Numbered from the stretch's first letter, positions 1 through 9,216 are shown. The stretch: DNA of 52,088 bases from Bacillota bacterium (GCA_021805735.1 JAJZEE010000012.1:1-52088); one strand, 5' to 3'. The notes: generated by a model from the sequence alone, not told the origin. Made by a program: numbers and translations.

Positions 1-43
1 GATCTTTGATCCTGAAAAATGTTCCTGCTCTGAAAACGTGCGT

Positions 44-127
44 GCTCTGCCGGGATCGTATGCTGTTCCGCTGCTCAGACACGGCGCGCCGAACTCGCCT
101 CGGAACAGCATACGATCCCGGCAGAGC
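44..127. repeat. Long hairpin A (27-bp perfect stem, 30-nt loop)
   Basis: Positions 44-70 are the exact reverse complement of 101-127. The loop 71-100 begins CTGCTCAGACA, contains a small palindrome CGGCGCGCCG and ends GAACTCGCCT. The same loop, apart from a few bases, caps hairpin C at 257-322, while the outer stem there differs. Confidence 0.95.
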
Positions 128-163
128 GAGTCTTCCAGAATGGATAGAAATGACTCGCCTGGA

Positions 164-242
164 CGGATCATGCCTTGCGCTGCCGCGAGATTTGCGGCCT
201 TTAGGCTGCACCTGTTTGAGCGGCAGCGCAAGGCATGATCCG
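164..242. repeat. Long hairpin B (23-bp perfect stem, 33-nt loop)
   Basis: Positions 164-186 pair perfectly with 220-242. The loop 187-219 carries TGCGGCCTTTAGGCTGCA, an inner near-palindrome, followed by CCTGTTTGA. Read on the other strand this loop matches hairpin D at 13536-13628. The outer flank AATGACTCGCCTGGA at 149-163 also recurs beside hairpin D. Confidence 0.95.
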
Positions 243-256
243 TCGCTGCCAGCCAG

Positions 257-322
257 ATTCATATGCTGTGCCCCTGCTCAGACACGGCTACGCCGAACTC
301 GCGACGGGCACAGCATACGAAT
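257..322. repeat. Long hairpin C (17-bp stem, one mismatch)
   Basis: Positions 257-273 pair with 306-322 except at 261. The loop 274-305 is nearly that of hairpin A (CTGCTCAGACACGGC, then GCCGAACTCGC). Compared with A, stem bases next to the loop changed in both arms so that pairing is kept. Confidence 0.9.
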
Positions 323-378
323 CCTGACGCTGACGGGCGGGTTGGCCATCTCTGCGGTTGCGTTTCATTGGATCGCAT

Positions 379-2277
379 CTAGCGATTCAGAAGGCTGCCC
401 GTATACTGCAACAACTCATTGGCGCAACTCGCGCAATAGCCGTATTCCTCCATAAGCCGCCTGCTCACTTCGTTGATGCGCTTCAACTGATTGGTATCCG
501 GCGTCTTTGTCGATGTGGTGATCTTGACAACATCTTTTAGGTCCGCAAACAGTTTCTTCTCGATCGCCTCGCGCAGCCGTTCGTGAGAATGATAGTCGAA
601 CCGCTTTCCGCGCCTCGCATACGTCGAGATGCGAATGAGAATTTCTTCCCGAAACGCCTTTTTTGCATTCTCCGAAACACCGATCTGTTCTTCGATCGAC
701 CGCATCAATTTTTCATCGGGGTCCATTTCCTCGCCAGTGATCGGATCCTTCATACGCTGCCAGTTGCAGTACGCCTCGACATTGTCCAGATAGTTGTCGA
801 GCAGTGTCTTTGCCGACTCTTCATACGAGTAGACAAACGCCTTTTGCACTTCCTTTTTCGCCATGTCGTCGTACTCTTTACGGGCGATTGCCACAAAGTT
901 CAATAGACGTTCCCGATCTTCCTTGCTGATGGACGCGTGCTGATCGAGGCCGTCCTTGATGGCGCGCAAGACATCAAGCGCGTTAATGCAACTGGTGTCA
1001 CGCCGAATCAGCGCGCTTGAAATGCGGTTGATCACATACCGCGGATCGATGCCGCTCATGCCTTCATCGGGAGTTTCCGTTCGCAACTCCTGCACGTCTT
1101 TGTCCTTAAAGCCCTCGACGTTGCGTCCATCGTAAAGATACAGTTTCTTGAGCAGGTCCATGCCTTGCTTTTTGGACTCCTTAAGCCTCGTCAATACTGA
1201 GAAGACCGCCGCAGTCATGAGCGTGTGCGGAGCAATGTGGACATCGCACAGATCACTCTGCTGCACAAGCTTGTCGTAGATCTTGACTTCGTCTGAAACG
1301 CGCAGATTGTACGGAATCGGCATCACGATCATCCGTGACTGCAACGCCTCATTGCGCTTGTTACTGACAAATGTCCTGTACTCCGTTTCGTTGGTATGAG
1401 CGATGATCATTTCATCTGCAGAGATTAGCGCAAATCGACCGGCCTTAAAATTACCCTCCTGAGTCAGCGACAGCAAATTCCAGAGGAATTTTTCGTCACA
1501 TTTCAACATTTCCTGAAATTCCATCAGACCTCTGTTGGCCTTGTTCAACTCTCCATCAAAGCGATAGGCCCTTGGATCGCTTTCGGAACCATACTCCGAG
1601 ATCGTGGAGAAATCGATACTGCCAGTCAGATCGGCGATGTCCTGAGACTTCGGATCCGACGGACTGAATGTACCGATGCCAATGCGATCGTCTTCCGATA
1701 ACAGGATGCGTTCGACCGCGACATTCTCCATATGGCCGCCGTACTCACTCTGCAGTCTCATGCGGCAACTCGGACAGAGATTGCCATCGATGCGGACCCC
1801 AAGTTCTGAGGCCAACTCCGCCCGCAGCTCGGAAGGCACCAAATGCAGCGGTTCTTCATGCATTGGGCATCCCCTGATGCCATAGAGGGCGCCTTCGGGT
1901 GTGCGGGAGTATCGTTCAAGGCCCTGTTTGAGCAGCGTCACTATGGTGGATTTGCCGCCGCTGACCGGCCCCATGAGCAGTAAAATCCGTTTGCGCACAT
2001 CCAGACGTTTGGCGGCCGAGTGAAAGTACTCTTCGACCAGTCGCTCCAACGCCAGTTCGAGTCCAAATAACTCTCTGGAAAAGAAACGGTAGCGTTTGTG
2101 ACCACTCGCGTCCTCGTCGATGCCTGCAGACTCGATCATGCGAAAAACGCGCGAATGAGCTGTCTCCGCAATACTTGGTCGTTTACGCACCAGTTCAATG
2201 TAATCGACAAATGACCCGTTCCATGCCAGTTCCTCTTCCTTGGCCCGATAGGCGGCCAAGCGGTCCACAATGTCCAC
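379..2277 (-). CDS. prkA: PrkA family AAA+ serine protein kinase/ATPase
   Basis: Full-length PrkA (632 aa; the B. subtilis protein has 631). The N-terminal AAA_PrkA domain has a Walker A motif GPVSGGKST at residues 103-111. A possible metal-binding set follows (C137, H140, C168, C171), then the C-terminal PrkA kinase-like domain from about residue 370. In Bacillus PrkA sits on the sporulation inner coat and supports sporulation; it has been described both as a kinase and as an ATP-dependent protease. The GTG start is fixed by an AAGGGGGGAT site 7-8 nt upstream. It appears monocistronic, and no yhbH or spoVR follows; the hairpin cluster lies downstream instead. The family call is firm, the exact activity is not. 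Confidence 0.95.
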   Translation of the reverse strand: MDIVDRLAAYRAKEEELAWNGSFVDYIELVRKRPSIAETAHSRVFRMIESAGIDEDASGHKRYRFFSRELFGLELALERLVEEYFHSAAKRLDVRKRILLLMGPVSGGKSTIVTLLKQGLERYSRTPEGALYGIRGCPMHEEPLHLVPSELRAELASELGVRIDGNLCPSCRMRLQSEYGGHMENVAVERILLSEDDRIGIGTFSPSDPKSQDIADLTGSIDFSTISEYGSESDPRAYRFDGELNKANRGLMEFQEMLKCDEKFLWNLLSLTQEGNFKAGRFALISADEMIIAHTNETEYRTFVSNKRNEALQSRMIVMPIPYNLRVSDEVKIYDKLVQQSDLCDVHIAPHTLMTAAVFSVLTRLKESKKQGMDLLKKLYLYDGRNVEGFKDKDVQELRTETPDEGMSGIDPRYVINRISSALIRRDTSCINALDVLRAIKDGLDQHASISKEDRERLLNFVAIARKEYDDMAKKEVQKAFVYSYEESAKTLLDNYLDNVEAYCNWQRMKDPITGEEMDPDEKLMRSIEEQIGVSENAKKAFREEILIRISTYARRGKRFDYHSHERLREAIEKKLFADLKDVVKITTSTKTPDTNQLKRINEVSRRLMEEYGYCASCANELLQYTGSLLNR

Positions 2278-2534
2278 GAATCATCCCCCCTTCTCCGAGA
2301 CGCAAAGCGTCCGTCCTCCGGTGTCAGGCGCGATGTTGCCCAGGATCTCAGCAGTTGGAAAAGAATTGCCCAGCGTGCGCGGCATAGTCGCCTGTGCCGA
2401 TATTTTGCGCAGGAGTGTGATACTATGCTTATGCAACGGCCTTTCGCTCGTTGCTCCCAAGTTTTCTCCCTTACCTGACGTTACTGCGATTGCTGCCACA
2501 ATGAGACACGAAAACCAGTCAAAGAAGGTGACCT

Positions 2535-3116
2535 ATGATGCGCGCTCCGAAGACTCGACTTATTTTTGACGCCGCCATCGACACGTTTTCGGAACGGGGA
2601 TTCGAGAAAGCGACGATGGATGAAATTGCCGCGAAGGCAAACGTCGCAAAGGGAACGATTTACTACCATTTCAAGAGCAAAGAGGATCTGTTTGTCTTCC
2701 TTGTTGAGGAAGGATCGCAGTTGTTGCGGGAGCGCGTGCTCGAAAAACTTCCGGAAGAAGCCACCGCCGCCGAACGACTGCGCCTTGTCATTCGAGAGCA
2801 ACTTGCCTTCTTTAAAGAATATAGGGATTTCTGCACCATTATTCTACGTGAGGCTTGGGGAGAGGAAGAGCGGCAACGACAATTCAGGCGCATGCTTGTG
2901 CACTATGTGCGCGAAATCGAAGCGCTGGTTGCCGACGGCGTGGCAAACGGGGAGTTTTTGGTCGAAGACGCGCAGACCGCCGCCTGGTCAATCTTTGGCG
3001 GTCTGAGCATCGCCGCTCTGCACCACCTGTTTGCGGATCCGGAGTTTGACCTCACGGTGTTGTCTCCGGGATGTGAGACTCTTTTCATTGGGGGGCTCCA
3101 ATCCGGTCGACCCTGA
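2535..3116 (+). CDS. TetR/AcrR family transcriptional regulator
   Basis: The protein has 193 aa. An N-terminal TetR helix-turn-helix spans about residues 10-56 (GFEKATMDEIA, then VAKGTIYYHFKSKEDLF), followed by an all-helical ligand-binding domain of the length usual for the family. A GAAGGTGA site precedes two tandem ATGs (2535 and 2538); either could be used. No efflux pump or enzyme is adjacent, so the target and ligand cannot be inferred. It is transcribed divergently from prkA across a 257-bp gap, where an operator would be expected. Confidence 0.9.
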   Translation: MMRAPKTRLIFDAAIDTFSERGFEKATMDEIAAKANVAKGTIYYHFKSKEDLFVFLVEEGSQLLRERVLEKLPEEATAAERLRLVIREQLAFFKEYRDFCTIILREAWGEEERQRQFRRMLVHYVREIEALVADGVANGEFLVEDAQTAAWSIFGGLSIAALHHLFADPEFDLTVLSPGCETLFIGGLQSGRP

Positions 3117-3153
3117 TTCAGTCAACGAAGAACAGCGTTCCAAAGACTGCGCT

Positions 3154-3618
3154 CTACTCCAGGCCAGGGAAATCCTGCTGACGCAAGGCCTCATAAATGG
3201 CGATGGCCACGGTGTTTGACAGATTGAGCGAGCGCATGGCCTGGCCCATGGGCATGCGAACAGACTGATTGCGATGCTGTTCATGCACCCAGGGCGGCAA
3301 TCCCGTGGTTTCTTTGCCAAAGATCAGGTAATCTTTCTCTGCGTACCGCACATCGGTGTAACGGCGTGTCGCCTGTTTTGTAAAGAAATACGCTCGCGCC
3401 GCCTCCCGTTCCACCTCGTCGAGCACCTCAGACAGGCTGTCGTGCACGCGGATATCGACCAAGTGCCAATAATCGACGCCCGCGCGGCGCAACGAACTGT
3501 CATCAATCTGGAACCCGAGTGGTCGCACCAGATGCAACACCGTGCCAGTGGCCGCGCAGGTCCTGGCCACGTTTCCTGTATTTGGCGGAATTTGCGGTTC
3601 AAACAGCACTACATGCAT
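3154..3618 (-). CDS. trmL: tRNA (cytidine(34)-2'-O)-methyltransferase TrmL
   Basis: A SPOUT-class methyltransferase of 154 aa, the minimal TrmL length. It methylates the 2'-O of the wobble pyrimidine in tRNA-Leu using S-adenosylmethionine. Family motifs are all visible: EPQIPPNTGNVART at the N-terminus, FGKETTGLP in the middle, and RSLNLSNTVAIAIYEALRQ forming the C-terminal knot that binds the cofactor. ATG start with an AAGGATG site upstream. It converges with the TetR gene (37-bp gap) and stands alone. Confidence 0.95.
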   Translation of the reverse strand: MHVVLFEPQIPPNTGNVARTCAATGTVLHLVRPLGFQIDDSSLRRAGVDYWHLVDIRVHDSLSEVLDEVEREAARAYFFTKQATRRYTDVRYAEKDYLIFGKETTGLPPWVHEQHRNQSVRMPMGQAMRSLNLSNTVAIAIYEALRQQDFPGLE

Positions 3619-3657
3619 ACGCGCACATCCTTACACTCTTCATTACGCCATTGTACC

Positions 3658-4659
3658 TCAATCTTCTAGGCGACACAGCAGATAACGGGTCTTTGGCGTC
3701 CACGCGTCGCTGTCTTCATACGCATAATGTCGCTTGCGACTGCTTGCCGTGTGCGCGTTCACCAATGGATCGCCCCTGCTGTCGTGATCGGTGACAATCG
3801 TCGTGTGTCCGTAGCGACCGGTTCCGTTCCAGTCGTATTGGATGATGTCACCGGTTTGCAGTTCCGCAGGATTGGCGACGATCTCAACCCGAATCCCGCC
3901 GGCGGCACTTTGCAGCATTGCCGCAAGCGCGTTGGCGACAGTCCATGAATAGCTGAAGTCCGGATGCTTCCCGTGATGATACCACCAGCCTGTTTCCTTT
4001 TTCCCCGTATGAATCATGGGCAATCCTCCAGCATACAAAGCTTGAGAGACAAAGTTGGTGCAATCCTGGTCGAAATGACTGTAGTCGGGATTGTAGCGAT
4101 CCCACCACAGTTCCGCGTAGCGCACGGCGCGCGTACGATCGTAACGGTGATCCCGATTCCCGGAAAAGCCTGCTGTTGGAGCGGATCTCCCGACACTATG
4201 CGCGCCTTCGACCCTGCGATCAGTCCACGAAGCGCCTGCTTTCCGGTCAACCGAGCCTTGCTCCCAGTCAGAAACGGCTGCCTCCCCTTCCTGCCAGCGG
4301 TCCACCAGATCGACCGCATAACCTTGATGTACCCGCCAAATCTGGTGGTGGAGGCACACCCGCTGCTCCTGTTCCACACGACCGTTCAACTCGTACAGGA
4401 AACGGATCATTTCAGTTATTTTTGCGGTCACACAGTCCTCACGCGACCGACCGTTCCTCTCCATGATGTGGACGCTGATATCAGTGATCACTTTGCGATC
4501 GACTGCCCCCCTGTGTTTTTGCATGGCCGCCCGCCGCCTGATGTCCAGCGCCCCGGCAGGATCAACTGAACTCCATACGCCATCTGCGCCTTCTACGCTC
4601 AACCATGCTCTGCTCCTGGCATCGAACCACTCGCGTACAGCCTCCAATACTCCCTTCAT
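3658..4659 (-). CDS. Amidase_6-type cysteine amidase domain protein
   Basis: The C-terminal half (from about residue 173) is an Amidase_6 domain: DQDCTNFVSQ supplies the probable catalytic Cys (C200) and RYGHTTIVTDHD the catalytic His (H285). Such domains occur in Gram-positive peptidoglycan or spore-cortex-associated proteins. The N-terminal half is charged and unrecognised. I see no signal peptide, so export is unclear. The start was moved to the ATG at 4659, which has GGGGAGGGG 4-5 nt upstream, rather than the ATG five codons earlier inside that site. Substrate unknown. Confidence 0.8.
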   Translation of the reverse strand: MKGVLEAVREWFDARSRAWLSVEGADGVWSSVDPAGALDIRRRAAMQKHRGAVDRKVITDISVHIMERNGRSREDCVTAKITEMIRFLYELNGRVEQEQRVCLHHQIWRVHQGYAVDLVDRWQEGEAAVSDWEQGSVDRKAGASWTDRRVEGAHSVGRSAPTAGFSGNRDHRYDRTRAVRYAELWWDRYNPDYSHFDQDCTNFVSQALYAGGLPMIHTGKKETGWWYHHGKHPDFSYSWTVANALAAMLQSAAGGIRVEIVANPAELQTGDIIQYDWNGTGRYGHTTIVTDHDSRGDPLVNAHTASSRKRHYAYEDSDAWTPKTRYLLCRLED

Positions 4660-4819
4660 ATTGCCCCTCCCCATGATGACGCCGACTCTCCGTTACAAGA
4701 GTATGCCGGAATGTCCCGAAAAGGGGGCCCTGCCTGGTGAAATATCCATCTGTACACATGTGTTACACTAACTCTGGAGATCTTCTGGAACACTTCAAAA
4801 TTGCGCGAGGGGCTATGAG

Positions 4820-5608
4820 ATGGATCGAAAGAAAACAGCTTTGCAGGCAGGTGAACGGGGCTCCGTGCGGTCCGTTGACCGGGCTCTTGACATTCTTCTG
4901 TGTTTTGGCTCAGAGAGAGATCTTGGACTCACCGAAATAGCGCGACGGGTCGATCTTCACAAGAGCACGGCGCACCGTATGCTCGCGTCGCTGGAACGCC
5001 GCGGTTTCGTTGAACGCCACCCTCTTACTGACCGCTATCGTTTGGGTTGGCTGATCGTGGAACTCGCCTCCCAAGTCTATCAGTCCGACAACCTGACGTC
5101 CCTCGCTCTGGCAGAGATGACACACTTGCGCGACGCCATCGGTGAAACAATCAGTCTCTACGTCCGTTCAGGCTATGAACGCATCCGCGTCGGCGCAGTC
5201 GAAGGCACCCACCCTGTACGCCGAGCCGCCAACATCGGCAAGCGATTCCCTCTCTATGTGGGGGCGTCTGGTAAAGTCCTGCTGGCATTTTCAGATGAGG
5301 ACATCCTCGATGAGTTGCACCTGGCGCAATCCGTTCCCCGGGATTTTGACATTGATGAACTTCGCGCGCAGTGTAGTCAGATCGCCGCGCAGGGGTATGC
5401 GGTCAGCATTGAGGAACGCGAAGCAGGCGCGGCAGCGGTGGCGGCGCCAATCCTCAATCGCCAGGGGATATGCGTGGCGGCCCTTTCCGTATCCGGTCCG
5501 GTGGACCGTTTCACCGCGCAACAGGTCACACACTATGGGGCGGCCTGCATGGCTGCGGCAAAACAGATCAGCAAAACACTCGGAGCCTACCCCGGAAGTC
5601 CGAGTTAG
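4820..5608 (+). CDS. IclR family transcriptional regulator
   Basis: The protein has 262 aa, the usual IclR size. A winged HTH at residues 15-75 (DLGLTEIARRVDLHKSTAHR, then LERRGFVER) is followed by the GAF-like effector domain with the typical KRFPLYVGASGKVLLAF stretch and a C-terminal AALSVSGP segment. ATG start with GCGAGGGG about 7 nt upstream. IclR proteins usually control catabolic genes beside them; here the neighbours (an amidase domain protein and a CotS-like gene) give no clue to the ligand. Confidence 0.92.
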   Translation: MDRKKTALQAGERGSVRSVDRALDILLCFGSERDLGLTEIARRVDLHKSTAHRMLASLERRGFVERHPLTDRYRLGWLIVELASQVYQSDNLTSLALAEMTHLRDAIGETISLYVRSGYERIRVGAVEGTHPVRRAANIGKRFPLYVGASGKVLLAFSDEDILDELHLAQSVPRDFDIDELRAQCSQIAAQGYAVSIEEREAGAAAVAAPILNRQGICVAALSVSGPVDRFTAQQVTHYGAACMAAAKQISKTLGAYPGSPS

Positions 5609-5697
5609 CCTGCTCTGTTGCACACCGGCCACACCACACCGAATACAATAACTCCTAAGGAGCATAATCCGTCCGCGCTCCTGTGGAGGTATACATC

Positions 5698-7167
5698 ATG
5701 GATACTCGATCAGTTCCACCGTGGCTCAGGCAGATCTGGCATGAATTGACCAAACCGCCCGCAGTATTGCGCCAGAGTCAGAAATCTGCACGACAAAGAC
5801 CAACCAGAACCGATGAGTCACGAGATGACGAACGCGAAGATTCTCTCGCCAAGGACAACGATGGCGAAGAAAGCCCCACTGATCCTCCGTTCGCGACGCG
5901 ACGACCATATGGATCGCCAAAGACGGCGGAGCGGCTGACGCGCAAGTATTTTGTGCCGCGTCCAACCCGCCATCCCACAAAAACCAGACCGAGGCCCCGA
6001 AGGACTGGCAAACGGACTGCCCATCACGCTGATTCTGCGCGGCTGGACCGCTCGATAGTCCAAACGGCGCAGTCAACGCCTGCACCCGTTCGCGTCCAAA
6101 CGCTGCGGGTCGCCTCTGCGGAACAAAAAGCCGAAAAACCGTCGCGCGCGTCAGACACCGATACGACTCGGGCCAAAGCCTATGACGAGCGCATTCGCAG
6201 CGTAGAGCTCGTGCACGGAGTCTGGCGCATCGTCACGGGCGACGGGCGGGCCATAGCGCTCAAAGAAACTGCCCTTTCACCAGAGCGCATCCGCTTCATG
6301 GCTGACACCCTGGATGAACTGCACCGCCGCGGATTCACACACCTTGCCCGCATCGTGCGCACACGTCAGGATCAGGAACCGTACCTCATGGATCATGGGC
6401 GAATCTATTACGCATCAGAATGGTTGCCCGGGCACAGTGTTCAGTATGGTTCAACGGCGCAATTAGGCGCTGCGGCGCGAACACTGGCCCGATTCCATGA
6501 AAAATCATGCGACTATGAGCCTTTGGGCTATCAACCTCCACACGCGTTTCACGTGTTTGAACAACTGCTGAACCGCAAACAGGCATTGGACCAACTGCAA
6601 AAGCAGGTGGAAGCGAAAGCGAGCAAGGATAGCTTCGATGAGCTTTGTCTATCGTTTTTTCCCCGAACAGCCATGCATTCGACAGAATCCCTGTCGCTGC
6701 TGAAACTGCCCGACGTCGAAACACACCTAAAACAAAGCCTCAACCACCCTGGCCTGTGCCATCTGGACGTAACGCGGCGCAACCTGATCATGCATCCAGA
6801 GGGCCACGCTCAGTTAATCGATTTTGACCTGATGACATTTGCGCCGCGCGTGCTGGATTTGTCTCATCTGATCCGCAGGGGCATGCAGGCGCATGGAACA
6901 TGGACGAGTGAGATCGCAATCGCGCCGCTCATTTCCTACAATCGCGTACGGCCGCTGACACAAGGTGAATATCTGCTGCTTGAAGCACTGTTGACATTTC
7001 CCCATCGCTTCTGGCGACTCACGCAAAACCATTACGCAAATCCGCCGACCAAGCCTGAGGATCTGCAACAGCGCATCACGCAACTCGAAGATACGCTCGC
7101 CCTAGAACAGGAACGCGCCGCGTTTTTGCAGACCTTTTCCCGGCAGGTCACCAGACGCGGCCAGTAA
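5698..7167 (+). CDS. CotS/YutH-like spore coat kinase-fold protein
   Basis: The protein has 489 aa. Residues 15-150 are a disordered, Arg/Lys/Pro-rich stretch. The rest is an aminoglycoside-phosphotransferase/CotS-type kinase fold: the catalytic loop CHLDVTRRNLIMH (HxD...N) and LIDFDLM (the DFD metal motif) are intact, followed by a C-terminal helical region matching CotS/YsxE. CotS relatives are spore coat proteins, so a coat-assembly or sporulation role is likely. The ATG at 5698 follows GTGGAGGTAT at good spacing; an upstream in-frame GTG lies within that site and is rejected. The long basic N-terminal extension is unusual for the family. Confidence 0.82.
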   Translation: MDTRSVPPWLRQIWHELTKPPAVLRQSQKSARQRPTRTDESRDDEREDSLAKDNDGEESPTDPPFATRRPYGSPKTAERLTRKYFVPRPTRHPTKTRPRPRRTGKRTAHHADSARLDRSIVQTAQSTPAPVRVQTLRVASAEQKAEKPSRASDTDTTRAKAYDERIRSVELVHGVWRIVTGDGRAIALKETALSPERIRFMADTLDELHRRGFTHLARIVRTRQDQEPYLMDHGRIYYASEWLPGHSVQYGSTAQLGAAARTLARFHEKSCDYEPLGYQPPHAFHVFEQLLNRKQALDQLQKQVEAKASKDSFDELCLSFFPRTAMHSTESLSLLKLPDVETHLKQSLNHPGLCHLDVTRRNLIMHPEGHAQLIDFDLMTFAPRVLDLSHLIRRGMQAHGTWTSEIAIAPLISYNRVRPLTQGEYLLLEALLTFPHRFWRLTQNHYANPPTKPEDLQQRITQLEDTLALEQERAAFLQTFSRQVTRRGQ

Positions 7168-7191
7168 AATCGCCAAGTCGCGATGTTCCGA

Positions 7192-8367
7192 TTACGGCGA
7201 CAACGCCCACTCCATTTCACGTCTCACGGCCTCGTCGCGTTCGCCGTCGTACGCGGCGCGTACTGCATCCCGGGCCTTCGCGACAGTCACCCTGGAGAGC
7301 GCCCACGCTGCGCTCGCCCTTATCTCTGGTCGTGTATCATACAATAGCGGCAATAGCAGCGGCAGCGCCTCGGGATCGCGCGCATTGCCAAGCGCGATGA
7401 CCGCGTTGCGGCGCCACACATGAAAGCCCCGCCAGGCGGCGGCAGTGTGCCCGAATTCCCGCATGAAGGCCCGCCTGGACAGCGTTACAATACGTTTCAG
7501 GTCAGGGAAGCTAAGCTCCGGATCGGGTGTAAACGCCATTTCTTCCGCCAGCAGGCTGACGCGATTTTTTGGACACACCGTCTGGCACGTGTCGCAACCC
7601 CAGACCCGCCTCCCAAGGGCCTCCCGATATTCACCCGCTATGATTCCTTTTGATTGCGTGAGATAGGAGAGACAGCTTTGCGAATCGAGAACAAACGGTT
7701 CACGAAGGGCGCCGGTAGGGCACGCGGTCAGGCAGAGGTCACAGTCGCCGCAGGAGTCAGCGGGAATCAACAATGGCCGCGGTTCGATGCGAAGATCAGT
7801 CAATAAGGCGCCGAGAAATACCCACGATCCGTGAGTCTCGGTAATCATCATGCAGTTCTTTCCAATGAACCCAATTCCGGCGCGCTGCGCAACAGCCCGG
7901 TCCACCAACGGAGTCGTGTCGACGCAGGACAGACTGCGGATCGTACGCCCGGATGCGCGTTCCAGCAAGTCTGCGATCAAGAGTAACTTCTCTTTAAGAA
8001 CAGGGTGGTAATCGCGACCCCAGGCATAGGTTGAGACCACGCCGCGCCTGCCCTTGGGTCTTCGCATGGCGACGGCCTTTCGCGTCCGGTAAGGTACGGC
8101 GATACTCACTATGCTGTGCGCTCCGGGCAGCAATGTGGATGGATCGATTCGCTGCCGTCCAAGGGGATGTTCAAACCCGGATGACCGACCTTCTTCGTAG
8201 TATCGACGCAGAATCGGCGTCAGATCGTGAAACGGCTCGGCGCTGGCAACACCAATCGCTCCCACTGCAGCCTTCTGGCCGATGGCCTCGAGCGCAGCGA
8301 ATGATACCTCGTATCCGCCTGTTTGCACGATCCTCGAGTCTCCTTTCCCGCAGCGGTTCTCCGACAT
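7192..8367 (-). CDS. queG: Epoxyqueuosine reductase QueG
   Basis: Catalyses the last step of queuosine synthesis, reducing epoxyqueuosine in tRNA with cobalamin and two [4Fe-4S] clusters. Visible are the probable catalytic Asp (CVDTTPLVDRA, D150), cluster ligands C206-C209-C212-C216 (CGDCDLCLTACP) and C258-C261-C265 (CDTCQTVCP) with C232, and C-terminal HEAT-like repeats. The ATG at 8367 lies 3 bp after the rnhA stop, giving a two-gene operon. A GTG at codon 14 has an AAAGGAGA upstream and is a credible alternative start. Confidence 0.95.
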   Translation of the reverse strand: MSENRCGKGDSRIVQTGGYEVSFAALEAIGQKAAVGAIGVASAEPFHDLTPILRRYYEEGRSSGFEHPLGRQRIDPSTLLPGAHSIVSIAVPYRTRKAVAMRRPKGRRGVVSTYAWGRDYHPVLKEKLLLIADLLERASGRTIRSLSCVDTTPLVDRAVAQRAGIGFIGKNCMMITETHGSWVFLGALLTDLRIEPRPLLIPADSCGDCDLCLTACPTGALREPFVLDSQSCLSYLTQSKGIIAGEYREALGRRVWGCDTCQTVCPKNRVSLLAEEMAFTPDPELSFPDLKRIVTLSRRAFMREFGHTAAAWRGFHVWRRNAVIALGNARDPEALPLLLPLLYDTRPEIRASAAWALSRVTVAKARDAVRAAYDGERDEAVRREMEWALSP

Positions 8368-8370
8368 TTA

Positions 8371-8829
8371 TCAGGTCTTTGGAACCGCGGCCCTCGCCAA
8401 CTGATCACACCGTTCATTATAGTGATGTCCGCTATGCCCTTTGACTTTCCCAAACGCGACTCGATGTCGGCCCAATTCGGCAATGAGGGCTTCCCATAGG
8501 TCGCGATTTTTTACCGGTTCTCGACTGCTGTTCACCCATCCCGATTGCTGCCATTTCACATACCATTTCTGTGTCATACAGTTGACGACATACGCTGAAT
8601 CGCTAAAAACGGTGACTTGGCACGATCGCGAAAGCACCCGCAGTCCCTCGACCACGGCCTGGATCTCCATCCTCTGATTTGTCGTGTGCGACTCACCGCC
8701 CGACACCTCGCGTTCGTGTTCCCCGGCAACCAGAATGGCTGCCCAACCGCCGGGACCGGGGTTGCCGCTGCACGCCCCGTCGGTATAAATGTCTACACTC
8801 GTCAACGCTTTCGCCACTTTGGCACACAT
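8371..8829 (-). CDS. rnhA: Ribonuclease HI
   Basis: Cleaves the RNA strand of RNA-DNA hybrids. All four catalytic acidic residues are present in their motifs: IYTDGACSGNPGPGGW (D), QRMEIQAV (E), FSDSAYV (D) and ERCDQLA (D). From the ATG at 8829 the protein is 152 aa, matching the family's usual 150-155. The open frame continues 63 codons further upstream, but that part has no family similarity and would make the protein too long. It is the first gene of an operon with queG. Confidence 0.93.
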   Translation of the reverse strand: MCAKVAKALTSVDIYTDGACSGNPGPGGWAAILVAGEHEREVSGGESHTTNQRMEIQAVVEGLRVLSRSCQVTVFSDSAYVVNCMTQKWYVKWQQSGWVNSSREPVKNRDLWEALIAELGRHRVAFGKVKGHSGHHYNERCDQLARAAVPKT

Positions 8830-9216
8830 TCTTTCTGTAAGACATATCACTGTCTCCGTATTATCCGCGAGGTTCGTGGTGGTGACAAGCTTTGCCGCAA
8901 CACATATTTGTCCGCCTGATATTGGCATACTACATAGACATTGCGCCGCGGTGGAAGCCAACTGCGTCTCCCTGCCAATCCGCCGCAAACATTTTACCCG
9001 AAAGGAAGCGTGTGTCATTATCGTTGAAAAATTGTCTGAGTTGACACCTTCGGCATGCGTCGACTTCGCTGAACACGCGCGCGAACTTCATAAAACCGGA
9101 ATAGACTTTCATGCTGCTGTGCAGCACGAACTACCGGGAAGAAAAATACGCCTGCGGCGATTTTTCGGAATAAAGAGCCTCAGCGACAGCGCGGACGCTG
9201 CCAGGCACGGACGCTG
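8830..9216. other. 387-bp stretch without a supported gene
   Basis: It separates the leftward rnhA-queG operon from the rightward deacetylase gene. An open frame ends in a TGA overlapping the deacetylase ATG (TGATG at 9215-9219), but it has no normal start behind a ribosome site and no recognisable family. A compact hairpin at 9141-9166 is the only structure I can point to. Confidence 0.5.
9141..9166 (+). terminator. Compact hairpin with A-tract and T-tract
   Basis: GAAAAAT, then CGCC-TGC-GGCG, then ATTTTTC: a short GC stem extended by A/T pairs with one bulged base. The shape is that of a small bidirectional intrinsic terminator, but the GC stem is only 4 bp and it lies just 50 bp ahead of the deacetylase gene, so it may be fortuitous. 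Confidence 0.3.

Larger units (their letters stand above)
1..378. other. Intergenic hairpin-repeat cluster downstream of prkA
   Basis: No convincing gene lies here. Three long imperfect palindromes (44-127, 164-242, 257-322) fill most of the stretch. Open frames across them are by-products of the repeats: related peptide fragments (FAAFR.HLFERQ) appear again in frames over the 13.5 kb cluster. The cluster sits just past the 3' end of prkA, which is transcribed leftwards into it. Confidence 0.8.

Noticed and set aside
6-455. 149-codon open frame across the left end
   Set aside because: It crosses all three hairpin repeats, and its similar peptides elsewhere arise only from the same repeats. 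It also overlaps the prkA 3' end. No ribosome site or family pattern.
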